64,000 nt of DNA, taken from contig JAFCDQ010000002.1 of assembly GCA_017609645.1 (NCBI GenBank), positions 159,823-223,822 on the forward strand, in the 5' to 3' direction. Made by a program: the position numbers and the translations under genes. The notes below the pieces were generated by a model. It was not told where the DNA came from and searched no databases. It saw only the letters and a list, made by a program, of their open reading frames with translations. Position 1 is the stretch's first letter, and the number at the start of each line of letters is the position of its first letter. The stretch is from Candidatus Woesearchaeota archaeon. Lineage in GTDB: Archaea > Nanobdellota > Nanobdellia > Woesearchaeales > ARS49. Shown piece by piece: positions 52,623-62,160 of the stretch.

Positions 52623-54443
52623 ATGTTGAAAATATTATCAATCATTCCTGCGCGAGGCGGATCAAAAAGATTGCCTGGCAAAAATATAAAACAATTAGCA
52701 GGTAAACCATTAATTGTATATACTATAGAGTCTTCTTTAAATTGTAAATTTATTAATAGAACAGTCGTCTCAACGGATTGTGAAGAAATTGAGAAAATAT
52801 CAATAAAAGCAAATGCAAAAGTTATAAAAAGACCTAATTACCTGGCAAGAGATGATTCAAAAACAATTGATGTGATAAAACATACTTTAGCAGTTCTAGA
52901 AAAAGAAGAGAATTACTCTCCTGATGTTATTGTAATGTTACAACCTACTTCACCTCTAAGGAATTTGGAAGATATAAAAAACGCCATTGAATTGTTTTAT
53001 AAAGAATCTTGTGCAAGCGTCATAAGTGTTACTGAAAAAAATCCTTATTGGAATTTTAAAATTGAAAATGATTATTTAAATCCCCTCTTCGGATGGGTTT
53101 ATCTAATAGATAAAAGAAAACAAGATATGCCTAAAACATATGCCGTAAATGGAGCAATTTACATCACAACTAAGAAAAATTTATACAAAAATAATTCTTT
53201 CTTTAACGAAAGAATCACGCCATACATCATGCCTCAAGAAAGAAGCATTGATATCGACGAAAAAATTGATTTTGAATTTGTTGAATTTCTAATGAAGAAA
53301 AATAGCGAACTAAAAAAACTGACAAAAATTGAAGACAAGAAAATTGGAAATAATCAACCTTGTTTTATAATAGCAGAAGCAGGAGTGAATCATAATGGAA
53401 ATATAGCTTCAGCAAAAAAATTAATTGATGCTGCAAAAGAAGCAGATGTGGATGCTGTCAAATTCCAAACATTTAAAGCAGAATTAATAGTTACAGAATC
53501 AGCAGATCAGGCAGAGTATCAGAAAGAAACTGCAAAAGATGATTCTCAATTTGCAATGCTAAAAAAATTAGAGCTTAAAGAAGAGCATTTTAAAGAGCTA
53601 AAAGAGTATTGTGATGACAAAGGCATAATTTTTCTTTCAACCTCTCATTCTGATAACTGGAGTGTAGATATTCTTGACGATTTGGTTGCAGCCTACAAAA
53701 CAGGATCAGGCGATATAAATAATCTTCCAATCTTAAAATACATGGCCAAAAAAGGCAAACCTCTTATCGTTGCCACAGGCACAGCCAATCTTGAAGAAGT
53801 AAAAGAAGCAAAAGAAGCTATTGAATCAGAAGGCAATAAAGATATTATACTTTTACATTGTACAACAATGTATCCTTCTCCTGAGAATAAGGTCAATCTA
53901 AGAGCGATGGAGACTATGAGAAAAGAATTAGGAGGACTTATTGGATATTCTGATCATACAACAGGACTTGAAACACCAATAATTGCTGCGTGCATGAACC
54001 CTGTGCTGTATGAGAAGCATTTTACTTTGGATAAGAATATGGAAGGCCCTGACCATAAGGCTTCTTTAAATCCAGAAGAACTAAAGGCAATGGTAGAGGC
54101 AATTCGCTATGTTGAAGAAAATAAAATAACTGATCCTTATGTTGCATTCAAAAGATTAAATGAGGAAAAAGGTTATTCTCTTAATGTGGCATTGATTGAA
54201 ACAATTCTTGGAAAAGCCGAGAAAGTTCCTGAGCCAGAAGAATTAGAAATAGCGAAAGTTGCAAGAAAAAGTATAGTTGCGATTAAGGATATAAAAGAAA
54301 GTGAGGAATTGACTGAAGAAAATGTTGGGATAAGAAGACCTGGTGAAGGTTTAGCGCCAAAGTATTACGATGAGTTAATTGGAAAAAGAGCTAAAAAGAA
54401 TATAAACAAAGATACATATGTTAAATTAGAGGATATTGAATGA
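52623..54443 (+). CDS. Fused CMP-nonulosonate cytidylyltransferase and nonulosonate synthase (LegF-LegI type)
   Basis: Residues 1-232 are an NeuA-type cytidylyltransferase ('IIPARGGSKRLPGKNIKQLA', 'VMLQPTSPLRN'). Residues about 245-540 are an NeuB-type synthase ('CFIIAEAGVNHNGN', 'DAVKFQTFKAELIV', 'GYSDHTTGLE'). A SAF/antifreeze-like domain ends the protein ('RKSIVAIKDIKESEELT', 'RRPGEGLAP'). NeuB condenses the hexosamine with PEP; NeuA makes CMP-sugar from CTP. The two are normally separate proteins. The frame is open throughout and the linker short. A TATA-like region and GAGGCGGT lie upstream. The neighbours LegG, LegC and LegB point to legionaminic acid, although sialic or pseudaminic acid cannot be excluded. 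Confidence 0.9.
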   Translation: MLKILSIIPARGGSKRLPGKNIKQLAGKPLIVYTIESSLNCKFINRTVVSTDCEEIEKISIKANAKVIKRPNYLARDDSKTIDVIKHTLAVLEKEENYSPDVIVMLQPTSPLRNLEDIKNAIELFYKESCASVISVTEKNPYWNFKIENDYLNPLFGWVYLIDKRKQDMPKTYAVNGAIYITTKKNLYKNNSFFNERITPYIMPQERSIDIDEKIDFEFVEFLMKKNSELKKLTKIEDKKIGNNQPCFIIAEAGVNHNGNIASAKKLIDAAKEADVDAVKFQTFKAELIVTESADQAEYQKETAKDDSQFAMLKKLELKEEHFKELKEYCDDKGIIFLSTSHSDNWSVDILDDLVAAYKTGSGDINNLPILKYMAKKGKPLIVATGTANLEEVKEAKEAIESEGNKDIILLHCTTMYPSPENKVNLRAMETMRKELGGLIGYSDHTTGLETPIIAACMNPVLYEKHFTLDKNMEGPDHKASLNPEELKAMVEAIRYVEENKITDPYVAFKRLNEEKGYSLNVALIETILGKAEKVPEPEELEIAKVARKSIVAIKDIKESEELTEENVGIRRPGEGLAPKYYDELIGKRAKKNINKDTYVKLEDIE

Positions 54444-55576
54444 GAAAAATATTATATATTTCAGGAACAAGAGCGGATTTTGGTTTGATGAGGTCTGTTC
54501 TTGATTCGATAAAATCTCATCCCGAACTAGACCTAGAAATTATTGCCACAGGAATTCATTTAATGGAGGAATTTGGTTATACTATAAAAGAGATAGAATA
54601 TAATTTTAAGGTTCATAAAGTTGAGGCGACATTTAAAGAAGATAACAAAGAGTCAATGACTTTTTTTATAGGCGAATTTATACAAAAATTTACAAAAAAA
54701 ATCAAAGAAATTCAGCCAGATATAATTTTAGTTTTAGGTGATCGAGCTGAGATGCTTGCTGCAACAGTCGTTGGAGCTTATCTTGGCATTCCTGTTGCTC
54801 ATGTACAAGGGGGGGAGGTAACAGAAACAATTGACGAAGCTTCAAGGCATGCGATAACTAAGCTTGCTAATATTCATTTTCCTGCTACTGAAAAAAGTTC
54901 TGAAAGGATATTGAAGATGGGCGAGAATAAAGATTATGTCTTCGTTACTGGGGCTCCTGGTTTAGATCCTATTTTAAATAAAAAACTGATGTTACAAGAA
55001 GAAGTATTTCGAAAATATTCTCTAGATATTAATAAGCCTTTAATCTTAGTTATTCAACATGCGGTTAGTCAGGAAATTAATGAAGCAGATTATCAAATGA
55101 AACAAACAATGGAAGCGATTAAAGATAAAAGGATACAAACAATAATAACTTATCCGAATGCAGATGCGGGAGGAAGGAGGATAATTAAAGTAATTGAAGA
55201 TTATAGGAGTTATCCTTTTATCTATATTTTTAGAAATATAGATCATCTTGATTTTTTAAGCTTAATGAAAAATGCTTCACTTATGATTGGGAACTCAAGT
55301 TGCGGTATAATTGAAGCACCTTCTTTTAAACTTCCTTTTATTAATTTAGGAACCAGGCAAGAAGGTAGAGAAAGAGCAAATAATGTGATTGATGTTGATT
55401 ACAATAAAGAAGAGATAGTTAAAGCTGTTGATAAAGCTTTGTCCCTCGGATTCATAGAGTTTTTAAAAGACTGTAAAAATCCCTATGGTGATGGAAAAAC
55501 AGGACCAAGAATAGCCAAAATTCTGGCTGAGATAACGATAAATAAAGATCTTTTGCAAAAAAAGATGGCATATTAA
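54440..55576 (+). CDS. UDP-GlcNAc 2-epimerase (hydrolysing) family, NeuC/LegG type
   Basis: The 378-residue GT-B-fold enzyme begins 'KILYISGTRADFGLMRSVL', the NeuC/LegG signature. It has 'ILVLGDRAEMLAATVVGAYLGIPVAHVQGGE', 'GAPGLDPIL' and 'MIGNSSCGIIEAPSFKLP'. It removes the nucleotide from an NDP-hexosamine and inverts C2, supplying the 6-deoxy-diacetamido-mannose for the synthase. The ATGA overlap with the fusion gene couples them. Confidence 0.9.
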   Translation: MRKILYISGTRADFGLMRSVLDSIKSHPELDLEIIATGIHLMEEFGYTIKEIEYNFKVHKVEATFKEDNKESMTFFIGEFIQKFTKKIKEIQPDIILVLGDRAEMLAATVVGAYLGIPVAHVQGGEVTETIDEASRHAITKLANIHFPATEKSSERILKMGENKDYVFVTGAPGLDPILNKKLMLQEEVFRKYSLDINKPLILVIQHAVSQEINEADYQMKQTMEAIKDKRIQTIITYPNADAGGRRIIKVIEDYRSYPFIYIFRNIDHLDFLSLMKNASLMIGNSSCGIIEAPSFKLPFINLGTRQEGRERANNVIDVDYNKEEIVKAVDKALSLGFIEFLKDCKNPYGDGKTGPRIAKILAEITINKDLLQKKMAY

Positions 55577-55577
55577 A

Positions 55578-55994
55578 ATGGCAGAGGATAGATTTAAGGA
55601 CTGGATTCCTCCAATAATAGAAGAAGGTAAATTAACCAGATGGAATTGGATAGTGCAAGGAGTTGAAGGTTTGAAATTAGGCAAGAAAACGGATATTGGT
55701 GCTTTTACATACATCAATGCAAAATATGGAGTAGAAATTCAAGATCATGTTCAAATTGGAAGTCATTGTTCTATTTACAGCCAAAGTACTATTGACAATA
55801 AAAAAGGCAGGGTTATTTTAAAGAGAAAGTGTAAAATCGGTAGTCACAGTGTAATAATGCCAGGGATAACAGTAGGAGAGAATTCAATTGTAGGTGCTTT
55901 TAGTTTTGTCAATAAAGACATTCCAGATAATGTTATAGTAGCAGGCGTTCCTGTAAAGATGATTAAAAGCATAGAAAAGAAAAAAGAAGAATGA
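55578..55994 (+). CDS. Left-handed beta-helix acetyltransferase, LegH-like
   Basis: The 138-residue protein has hexapeptide repeats ('KLGKKTDIGAFTYINAKYG', 'IQDHVQIGSHCSIY', 'CKIGSHSVIMPGITVGENSIVGAFSFV') and the usual end 'VAGVPVKMI'. It uses acetyl-CoA to acetylate an amino sugar or hydroxyl. Its place between LegG and LegC suggests the 4-N-acetyl step after the aminotransferase. At 138 residues it lacks the N-terminal Rossmann-like domain of PglD/NeuD proteins. Acetyl versus other acyl groups cannot be told from sequence. Confidence 0.8.
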   Translation: MAEDRFKDWIPPIIEEGKLTRWNWIVQGVEGLKLGKKTDIGAFTYINAKYGVEIQDHVQIGSHCSIYSQSTIDNKKGRVILKRKCKIGSHSVIMPGITVGENSIVGAFSFVNKDIPDNVIVAGVPVKMIKSIEKKKEE

Positions 55995-57160
55995 ATTGGA
56001 AAATACCTTTATTTAAAATTTATTGGGAAGAAGATGACATTGAAGCCGTTAGTAAAGTAATCAAAAGCGGAACTTTTTGGTCATCAGGACCTGAAATAGA
56101 AAAATTCGAAAAAAAAATAGCAGATTTTGTAGGAACTAAATTTGCTTTGGCTTTTAATTCAGGAACAACTGCTTTACATACTTTGCTCCTCGCGCATGAT
56201 ATTAAGGATAAAGACGTAATTGTTCCTTCATTTACTTTTATTGCAACAGCTAATGCTGTTCTTTTAGCAGGAGGAACACCAATTTTTGCTGAATCAGAAT
56301 CAGAAACACTAGCTTTAGATATAGATGATGTCAAAAAGAAAATTACAGATAATACGAAAGCAATAATAGTAGTACATTACGCTGGATATCCTGCAAAATA
56401 CGTAGAAGAACTAAGGAAAATGGCTGATGAAAAAAATATTTTATTAATTGAAGATGCTGCAGAAGCATTAGGCTCCAGTATCAAAGAAAAAAAAGTAGGC
56501 ACATTTGGACATTCCGCAATATTCAGCTTTTGTCAAAATAAAATAATTACAACAGGAGAAGGAGGGATGATTGTAACGAATTCTAAAGCAATTTATGAGA
56601 AAGCAAAGCACTTAAGATCTCATGGACGTGTTGAATTTGAAGAAGTTAATTATTTCTCTTCAAAAAAAGATAACGATTACATTCTAGAAGGAAACAATTT
56701 TAGAATATCGTCAATTTCAGCAGCTTTAGGAATTTCTCAATTAAATAAAATTGAAAAAATCATAGAAATGCGAAGAAAAAATGCTCATTATTTAAACCAA
56801 GAACTCTCAAAAATAAAAGGAGTTGCTGTTTTGCATGAATTAAAAAATCATTATTCTGTTTTTCAATTTTATAGCATTCTTCTTAAGGATGAAGAAACTA
56901 AAAAATCTCTTCAGAATTATTTGAATGATAAAGGAATAATGGCTAAAGTTTATTTTAATCCAGTTCATCTTAAAACATTATATAAGGATAAATTTGGTTA
57001 TAAAGAATACGACTTGCCTAAGACAGAAAACTTATCTAAAAGAATACTAACGCTTCCACTATATCCAAATCTTAAAAAAGAAGAATTAGAAAATATGATC
57101 CAAGAAATCAAAAATTTTTTTAATATGAAAAACCCCCCCTCAAACAGAGAGGTATCATAA
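55991..57160 (+). CDS. DegT/DnrJ/EryC1/StrS aminotransferase, LegC-type
   Basis: The 389-residue PLP enzyme has 'WSSGPEIEKFEKKIADFVGT', 'FNSGTTALHTLLLA', 'VPSFTFIATANAVLLAGG', 'LIEDAAEALGS' (PLP Asp) and 'FSFCQNKIITTGEGGMIVT'. In that last motif the Schiff-base Lys follows CQN rather than the common FxxxK(N/T). It puts an amino group on C4 of a 4-keto-6-deoxy sugar nucleotide, the product of the dehydratase downstream. The ATGA overlap with the acetyltransferase fits consecutive steps. Confidence 0.9.
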   Translation: MNWKIPLFKIYWEEDDIEAVSKVIKSGTFWSSGPEIEKFEKKIADFVGTKFALAFNSGTTALHTLLLAHDIKDKDVIVPSFTFIATANAVLLAGGTPIFAESESETLALDIDDVKKKITDNTKAIIVVHYAGYPAKYVEELRKMADEKNILLIEDAAEALGSSIKEKKVGTFGHSAIFSFCQNKIITTGEGGMIVTNSKAIYEKAKHLRSHGRVEFEEVNYFSSKKDNDYILEGNNFRISSISAALGISQLNKIEKIIEMRRKNAHYLNQELSKIKGVAVLHELKNHYSVFQFYSILLKDEETKKSLQNYLNDKGIMAKVYFNPVHLKTLYKDKFGYKEYDLPKTENLSKRILTLPLYPNLKKEELENMIQEIKNFFNMKNPPSNREVS

Positions 57161-57164
57161 ACAA

Positions 57165-58166
57165 ATGAAAAAAACATTCAAGAATAAAGACATACTAGTA
57201 ACAGGAGGCTGTGGCTCTATTGGCTCAGAATTAATAAGACAACTCCTAACTTATAAACCAAAAAGAATCAGAGTTTTTGATCAAAACGAATCAGGACAAT
57301 TTCATCTTCAAAAAAATCTAAAATCAAGCTGCATTCGTTCTTTAGTTGGAAATATTAGGGACAAAGAAAGAGTAAAAAGAGCAATGGACGGTGTTGATAT
57401 TGTTTTTCATGCAGCTGCGCTAAAACATGTTCCTTTATGTGAATACAATCCTTTTGAAGCAGTTTATACAAATGTTTTTGGCACTCAAAATTTAATAGAT
57501 GCCGCAAGAGAAGAAGGAGTCTCTAAATTCATATCAATCAGCACTGATAAAGCAGTCAATCCTATTAATACAATGGGTGCCACAAAATTATTAATGGAAA
57601 AACTTGTAACAAATGCTAATATAGGAAAATCAAAAACAAAATTTGCCTGCGTTAGATTTGGCAATGTTCTTGCTTCTGAGGGTTCAGTTATGCCTTTCTT
57701 TAAAAAACAAATAAAAGAAGGAGGTCCCGTAACAATAACATCTCCTGAAATGACGCGATTTTTCATGTCAAAAAAAGAAGCAATTAATTTAATTTTGAAA
57801 ACTGCTAAGATTATGAATGGGCGAGAAATATTTATTCTAAAGATGGATAGTTTTAAAATTATGGATCTGGCTGAAATAATGATAGAAGAACTAGCTCTAA
57901 AACTTGGACACAATCCAAAAGACATCAAAATAAAAATTATCGGAATAAGACCTGGAGAAAAAATAAACGAATCTTTAATAACTGAAGAAGAATTTTTAAA
58001 TGTAAAAAAAATAGAAAATATGTTCATCATAAAAGACCAATTAAATATTCCTCATAGTTATAACATAAATAAATATCAAAAAGAAAATTCTTATAATTCG
58101 AAGAATATTAAAATTTTAAACAAACAAGAAATAAAGGAATTATTGAAAACACATAAACTAATCTAA
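57165..58166 (+). CDS. NDP-GlcNAc 4,6-dehydratase, CapD/PseB/LegB type
   Basis: The 333-residue extended SDR protein starts 'DILVTGGCGSIGSELIRQLL' and has 'HAAALKHVPLCEYNPFEAV' and 'ISTDKAVNPINTMGATKLLME'. In this family the usual YxxxK Tyr is Met (MGATK), as in PseB/CapD proteins. It makes the 4-keto-6-deoxy intermediate. It is the first biosynthetic step but the last gene of the set. Its final codons overlap the end of the convergent radical SAM gene. LegB (retaining at C5) versus PseB (inverting) needs phylogeny; NeuC/LegG in the cluster favours LegB. Confidence 0.9.
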   Translation: MKKTFKNKDILVTGGCGSIGSELIRQLLTYKPKRIRVFDQNESGQFHLQKNLKSSCIRSLVGNIRDKERVKRAMDGVDIVFHAAALKHVPLCEYNPFEAVYTNVFGTQNLIDAAREEGVSKFISISTDKAVNPINTMGATKLLMEKLVTNANIGKSKTKFACVRFGNVLASEGSVMPFFKKQIKEGGPVTITSPEMTRFFMSKKEAINLILKTAKIMNGREIFILKMDSFKIMDLAEIMIEELALKLGHNPKDIKIKIIGIRPGEKINESLITEEEFLNVKKIENMFIIKDQLNIPHSYNINKYQKENSYNSKNIKILNKQEIKELLKTHKLI

Positions 58167-59618
58167 GCTTGAACTTTCTTTTTTAAAGATTGAACGAGTC
58201 CCTCTAAAATTAGTTATTTTACCCTCATATAGATCCTTCAGCAAGTTGATTTGTTTATACGCTTCTTCCATATTTTCACCAGCATTATCATAATGATCTA
58301 ATATTAAATCCTTATTAACTTCATGCAATATTTTATAAGCTTCTTTATCAGACATTTCCATCACATTACAAAATATTAAGTCAGAATTAGTAAATCTCTC
58401 AAAGAATTCTTCAGGATCTTTTAATTTTCCCAATTCAATTAATTTATAATAAAGAGGACAACCAGGATAAGGCGTAACAGGACGAATAGTCCTGCATTGA
58501 TCATAAGTATTATATTTCTTGATAAGGTCAGCGTTTTTTCTTAATATGTTAGCATTATCTCCTATATTGTTCCAGAGAAAATTTAAGCCCATCCCTATTC
58601 CGCCTTCTTTTTTTACAATTTTCAAGGCGCTCAGGTTTTGTTGAGTAGTAACCATTTTATTTATTATATTTAAAACAGTAGCATCACTTGATTCAAAACC
58701 AAAATTCAAGAAAACACAACCAATATCTTTCAGAATGTCTAGTAATTCTTTATTTATTATATCTACGCGAGCATTACAGGAAAATTTAATCTTTAAATTT
58801 TCTTTTTCTAATGCATCTTTAAATTCTATTAGCCTGCTTTTATTCATTAGAAATAACTCATCTTGGAAATGATATCCTGTAACATTATATTTCTCGTAAA
58901 GCAGTTTAATTTCTTCAATAATTTTTGGGATTGATCTCAGTCTGATTCCTTTTTCCATTCTATAGCAAAAATTACATTTGCCAACACAACCCCTGCTAGT
59001 CAGCATCACAAATATTTTCTCTTCAGATCTTTGTCTATATAATCCCAAACAAGAAGTATATTCTTTCATTGGAAAAATATCCCATAACGGCAAAGGCAAT
59101 TCGTCTAGATTATTAACTGGTTTATGAGCGCCTGTTAGTTTTAATTTGTTATTTTCCAGATATGCTATTCCTTTAACTTGAGATAAATCTCCATCAGAGA
59201 TTTTACATTCAAGAAGATCTAAAATAGTAAATTCTGCTTCACCTAATGCTATAATATCTGCTTTAGTTTTTCTTAACATATATTCGGGAATAGGGGTAGG
59301 ACCAAAACCTCCGAGAATAAACCAGGCATTTTTTTTATTTTCATTTATTACCTTACATAAATCGACAATTGTTTCTTTAAATCTAGCTGCCATGAATCCT
59401 ACTCCAATTAAATCATATTCATTCTCCTGAAGGTGTTTAGCTAATTCCTCATTAGAATAGTGAAATACATCCATACAATATGCTTCTGTATATGCGCCTT
59501 CATTATGAAGCACTGCTGCCATGTATCCAATACCTAAAGGAAATACATTATCCTCTTGATATACATCGTGGATAATGAATAATACCTTATTTTTTTTGGA
59601 AAATTTTTTTTGTTCCAT
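58158..59618 (-). CDS. B12-binding-domain radical SAM protein
   Basis: The 486-residue protein has an N-terminal cobalamin-binding-like domain ('FPLGIGYMAAVLHNEG', 'DLIGVGFMAARFKE', 'ILGGFGPTP'). A radical SAM domain follows with 'TSRGCVGKCNFCYRMEKG' (CxxxCxxC) near residue 215 and 'FLNFGFESSDATVLNI'. It resembles the 36669-38171 product in plan but not closely in sequence. It converges on the LegB gene with a 9-nt overlap and is followed upstream on the same strand by a glycan transferase gene. A methyl transfer or ring rearrangement on a sugar or lipid is likely. Confidence 0.85.
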   Translation of the reverse strand: MEQKKFSKKNKVLFIIHDVYQEDNVFPLGIGYMAAVLHNEGAYTEAYCMDVFHYSNEELAKHLQENEYDLIGVGFMAARFKETIVDLCKVINENKKNAWFILGGFGPTPIPEYMLRKTKADIIALGEAEFTILDLLECKISDGDLSQVKGIAYLENNKLKLTGAHKPVNNLDELPLPLWDIFPMKEYTSCLGLYRQRSEEKIFVMLTSRGCVGKCNFCYRMEKGIRLRSIPKIIEEIKLLYEKYNVTGYHFQDELFLMNKSRLIEFKDALEKENLKIKFSCNARVDIINKELLDILKDIGCVFLNFGFESSDATVLNIINKMVTTQQNLSALKIVKKEGGIGMGLNFLWNNIGDNANILRKNADLIKKYNTYDQCRTIRPVTPYPGCPLYYKLIELGKLKDPEEFFERFTNSDLIFCNVMEMSDKEAYKILHEVNKDLILDHYDNAGENMEEAYKQINLLKDLYEGKITNFRGTRSIFKKESSSLD

Positions 59619-59671
59619 TTTGTTTGAACACTCATTGCACTAATTTTTTATAAATTTATCGTTTCTATACA

Positions 59672-61249
59672 TCAAATAGCTGATAAAATAGTTTCAATTA
59701 TTTTACAGCTAATTTTTTTATGATTATTTATACAATGAGTATTTTTTTGCTTTTTTTCAAGAGATAATCGCAGCCCAGTTTTAAGTTCTTTTTTATTATA
59801 CATACTTATTATGCCTTTTTCTTTAAAATTTTTCATCATATGTTCTATGGCAGGAGTTTTAAAAAAATATTCATTATATAAAATAGCAGGAGTGCCCATA
59901 AGATGCGCCTCTAAAGCAACAGTTGAATGACTAGTAATTAAAGCATTAGCCTCTTTCAATAAATAATACAATTCTACATCTTTGTCGTTCATTATCATCA
60001 CGTTTTTAAGAGTTTCATATGACTTCTTTTTTTCCCTTGGATGAATTTTAATGATTGATTTTAATTTTAAAGAAGAAGCTATTTTTATGATATTTTTTAC
60101 ATTTTTTATAGGCCAAGTTGGTTGAGTTGCAATAACAATAAACTTTTCAGCCACTTCAAGATTTAATTTTGCTCTGATATCTCCTTTTTTAGAATCATCA
60201 AAAAGTTTATCCCATTGCGGATTTCCATAAGCATAGATTTCTGATTTAGTTTCTGTTAATGTTTCAATTAAATGTTTTTGAGAAGCATCTAAAACAAAAA
60301 TTTTATCAAAGAGATGAAAAACTCCTTGGTCATAATGAGATTCTAAATCGAAAGTCATGGGAAAAGGGAAAACACACATACTTTTAATATTCTGCTTTTT
60401 AGCCATATAAAAAAAACTATTTTCAACATACCTTCTAAGTTTAGCTCCAATCAAAATTTTAGGTTGATAAGTATCAAAAATTTTTTCTGCTATTTTAAGA
60501 TATGCTATGCTTTGTGGAATAAATCTAGTAAATGTATGTTTCACAGCGCATCGTGCATAAGGTAAAATAGACTGACTTCCTACAGAAATAATTTTTCTTA
60601 TTTCACCATATTTTTTTCTATATATTTTTTTAAATTTTTTAATATCTTCATAAAATTCATCTTTAATTTGACCTTCAAAAAACTGCTCTATAAAAACTAT
60701 CGAACTATGCTTATATGATTTGAGTTTATCTATCGCACCCCAAAATTCAGCTTTTTTTGGCAAAATTATTAAAAATTTTTTCTTTCTCTCTTCTAAACCC
60801 TCAAAAATTTCGATAAGGGTTTTAATATAACTAGGATCGCTACATTCAAACGCTATATCAATCTTTTCTTGTTTACAATCTTCAAATTTTTGAGATTTAT
60901 AATCAATTAAATTAATCTCATAATTATCTCTATTTTGTTTATACTTATTTGTTCCATAATGCAAAAAACAGTTTAAATAAAATAATAACAAGAAAATCTT
61001 TCTTTTAAACCAATTTTTGTTTAAACTCAAAGCAATAACTGCACTACTCATATTAATATTATGCCCCATTAATCTGCCCCTCATAATATCAAATAGATTA
61101 ATTCCTTTAAATTTTATATTTAAGTCTTTTAATTGTTTTAATATATTCTCGCAAATAATGAGAATTTTCTCTCTTTCCCCTCGATCTATTTTGCTTTCAT
61201 CCAAAAAAGCATATTTAAGTTTAGTTCGCAAAGTACTAATTAGTTTCAT
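59672..61249 (-). CDS. GT-B-like surface-carbohydrate transferase
   Basis: The 525-residue protein has an unrecognised N-terminal half with a hydrophobic stretch ('KIFLLLFYLNCFLHYG', about 90-105). Its GT-B-like C-terminal half has 'KIFVLDASQKHLI', 'AYGNPQWDKLF', 'SIIKIHPREKKKSYETL' and 'NALITSHSTVALEAHLMGTP'. The HPREK and STVALEA motifs match those of the 46759-48510 product, and both resemble capsule and CDP-glycerol-type transferases. It might add the nonulosonic acid whose genes lie next to it. That is inference. Confidence 0.65.
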   Translation of the reverse strand: MKLISTLRTKLKYAFLDESKIDRGEREKILIICENILKQLKDLNIKFKGINLFDIMRGRLMGHNINMSSAVIALSLNKNWFKRKIFLLLFYLNCFLHYGTNKYKQNRDNYEINLIDYKSQKFEDCKQEKIDIAFECSDPSYIKTLIEIFEGLEERKKKFLIILPKKAEFWGAIDKLKSYKHSSIVFIEQFFEGQIKDEFYEDIKKFKKIYRKKYGEIRKIISVGSQSILPYARCAVKHTFTRFIPQSIAYLKIAEKIFDTYQPKILIGAKLRRYVENSFFYMAKKQNIKSMCVFPFPMTFDLESHYDQGVFHLFDKIFVLDASQKHLIETLTETKSEIYAYGNPQWDKLFDDSKKGDIRAKLNLEVAEKFIVIATQPTWPIKNVKNIIKIASSLKLKSIIKIHPREKKKSYETLKNVMIMNDKDVELYYLLKEANALITSHSTVALEAHLMGTPAILYNEYFFKTPAIEHMMKNFKEKGIISMYNKKELKTGLRLSLEKKQKNTHCINNHKKISCKIIETILSAI

Positions 61250-61345
61250 TTTTGACTGTAAAAACCTTTTAAGTTAAATATGTTATGGAATAATAATAGT
61301 AATTCACAAACTTCTTAAATAGATTATTGTCCAGAAAACTTGAAA

Positions 61346-62140
61346 ATGGACCTAGTAAAAGAGCTGATTTTGGCAAAAAAACTGGCGTTACAAGCTGGCA
61401 AAAAAATCATGGAAATATATGAAAATAAACACATATCCGTTACTATAAAAAAAGAAGAAAACAGAGAATCGCCATTAACACAAGCAGACACTGCTGCAAA
61501 TGACATTATAGTAACAGGGCTTTGCCAAGAATTTCCCGAATATGCTATTCTAACAGAAGAAGCAATAGATGATAAAAAAAGACTGGAAAATGATTATGTC
61601 TGGATAATAGACCCGCTTGACGGCACAAAAGAATTTGTTAATCGAAATGGAGAATTTACCGTAAATATCGCTCTGGTTTATAAAAAAGAACCAATTCTAG
61701 GAGTAATTTACGTGCCTGTAAAAGGAGAAATGTTCTATGCAACAAAAGGAAATGGAGCTCACTATGAAATAAATAATAAGGTCAAGAAAATAAATGTATC
61801 AGAAAAAGAAAACATAAAAGAAATGATATTAGTGCAAAGCAAATCACATTCAGGAGAGAAAGAAGCCGCAATAAGAAAATATTTTGCAGAAACAAAATCA
61901 AAAGGAAGTTCTTTGAAAGGATGTTTAATCGCGCAAGGAGAAGCAGATGCATATTTCAGATTCGGACCAATAAATGAATGGGATGTCTGCGCAATGAATT
62001 TAATCGTGCAGGAAGCAGGAGGAAAAATGACAACATTAGATGGATTTGTCCGTAATTATAATTCAGAAAATATTTTGATACCCGACGGATTTTTAGTATC
62101 CAACAATAAAAATCATGAAAAATTATTAGAGCTTAAGTAA
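61346..62140 (+). CDS. cysQ: Inositol-monophosphatase-family phosphatase, CysQ-like
   Basis: The roughly 264-residue enzyme has the metal sites of the family: 'LTEEAIDD', 'WIIDPLDGTKEFVNRNGEF' and 'INEWDVCAMNLIVQEAGG'. LDGTKEF with Phe, and the overall pattern, match CysQ (3'(2'),5'-bisphosphate nucleotidase), which clears PAP; inositol or fructose-bisphosphate phosphatase is the alternative. In glycan context it might remove PAP left by sulfation, or a sugar phosphate. The track starts at TTG 61340; ATG 61346 gives MDLVKELIL. It is alone on its strand with a divergent promoter. Confidence 0.85.
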   Translation: MDLVKELILAKKLALQAGKKIMEIYENKHISVTIKKEENRESPLTQADTAANDIIVTGLCQEFPEYAILTEEAIDDKKRLENDYVWIIDPLDGTKEFVNRNGEFTVNIALVYKKEPILGVIYVPVKGEMFYATKGNGAHYEINNKVKKINVSEKENIKEMILVQSKSHSGEKEAAIRKYFAETKSKGSSLKGCLIAQGEADAYFRFGPINEWDVCAMNLIVQEAGGKMTTLDGFVRNYNSENILIPDGFLVSNNKNHEKLLELK

Positions 62141-62160
62141 CAAATGGACAGATTATATCA

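Noticed and set aside
57485-58030. 181-residue minus-strand ORF within the LegB-type dehydratase gene
   Set aside because: It is an antisense shadow; the plus frame is a full CapD/PseB-like enzyme.
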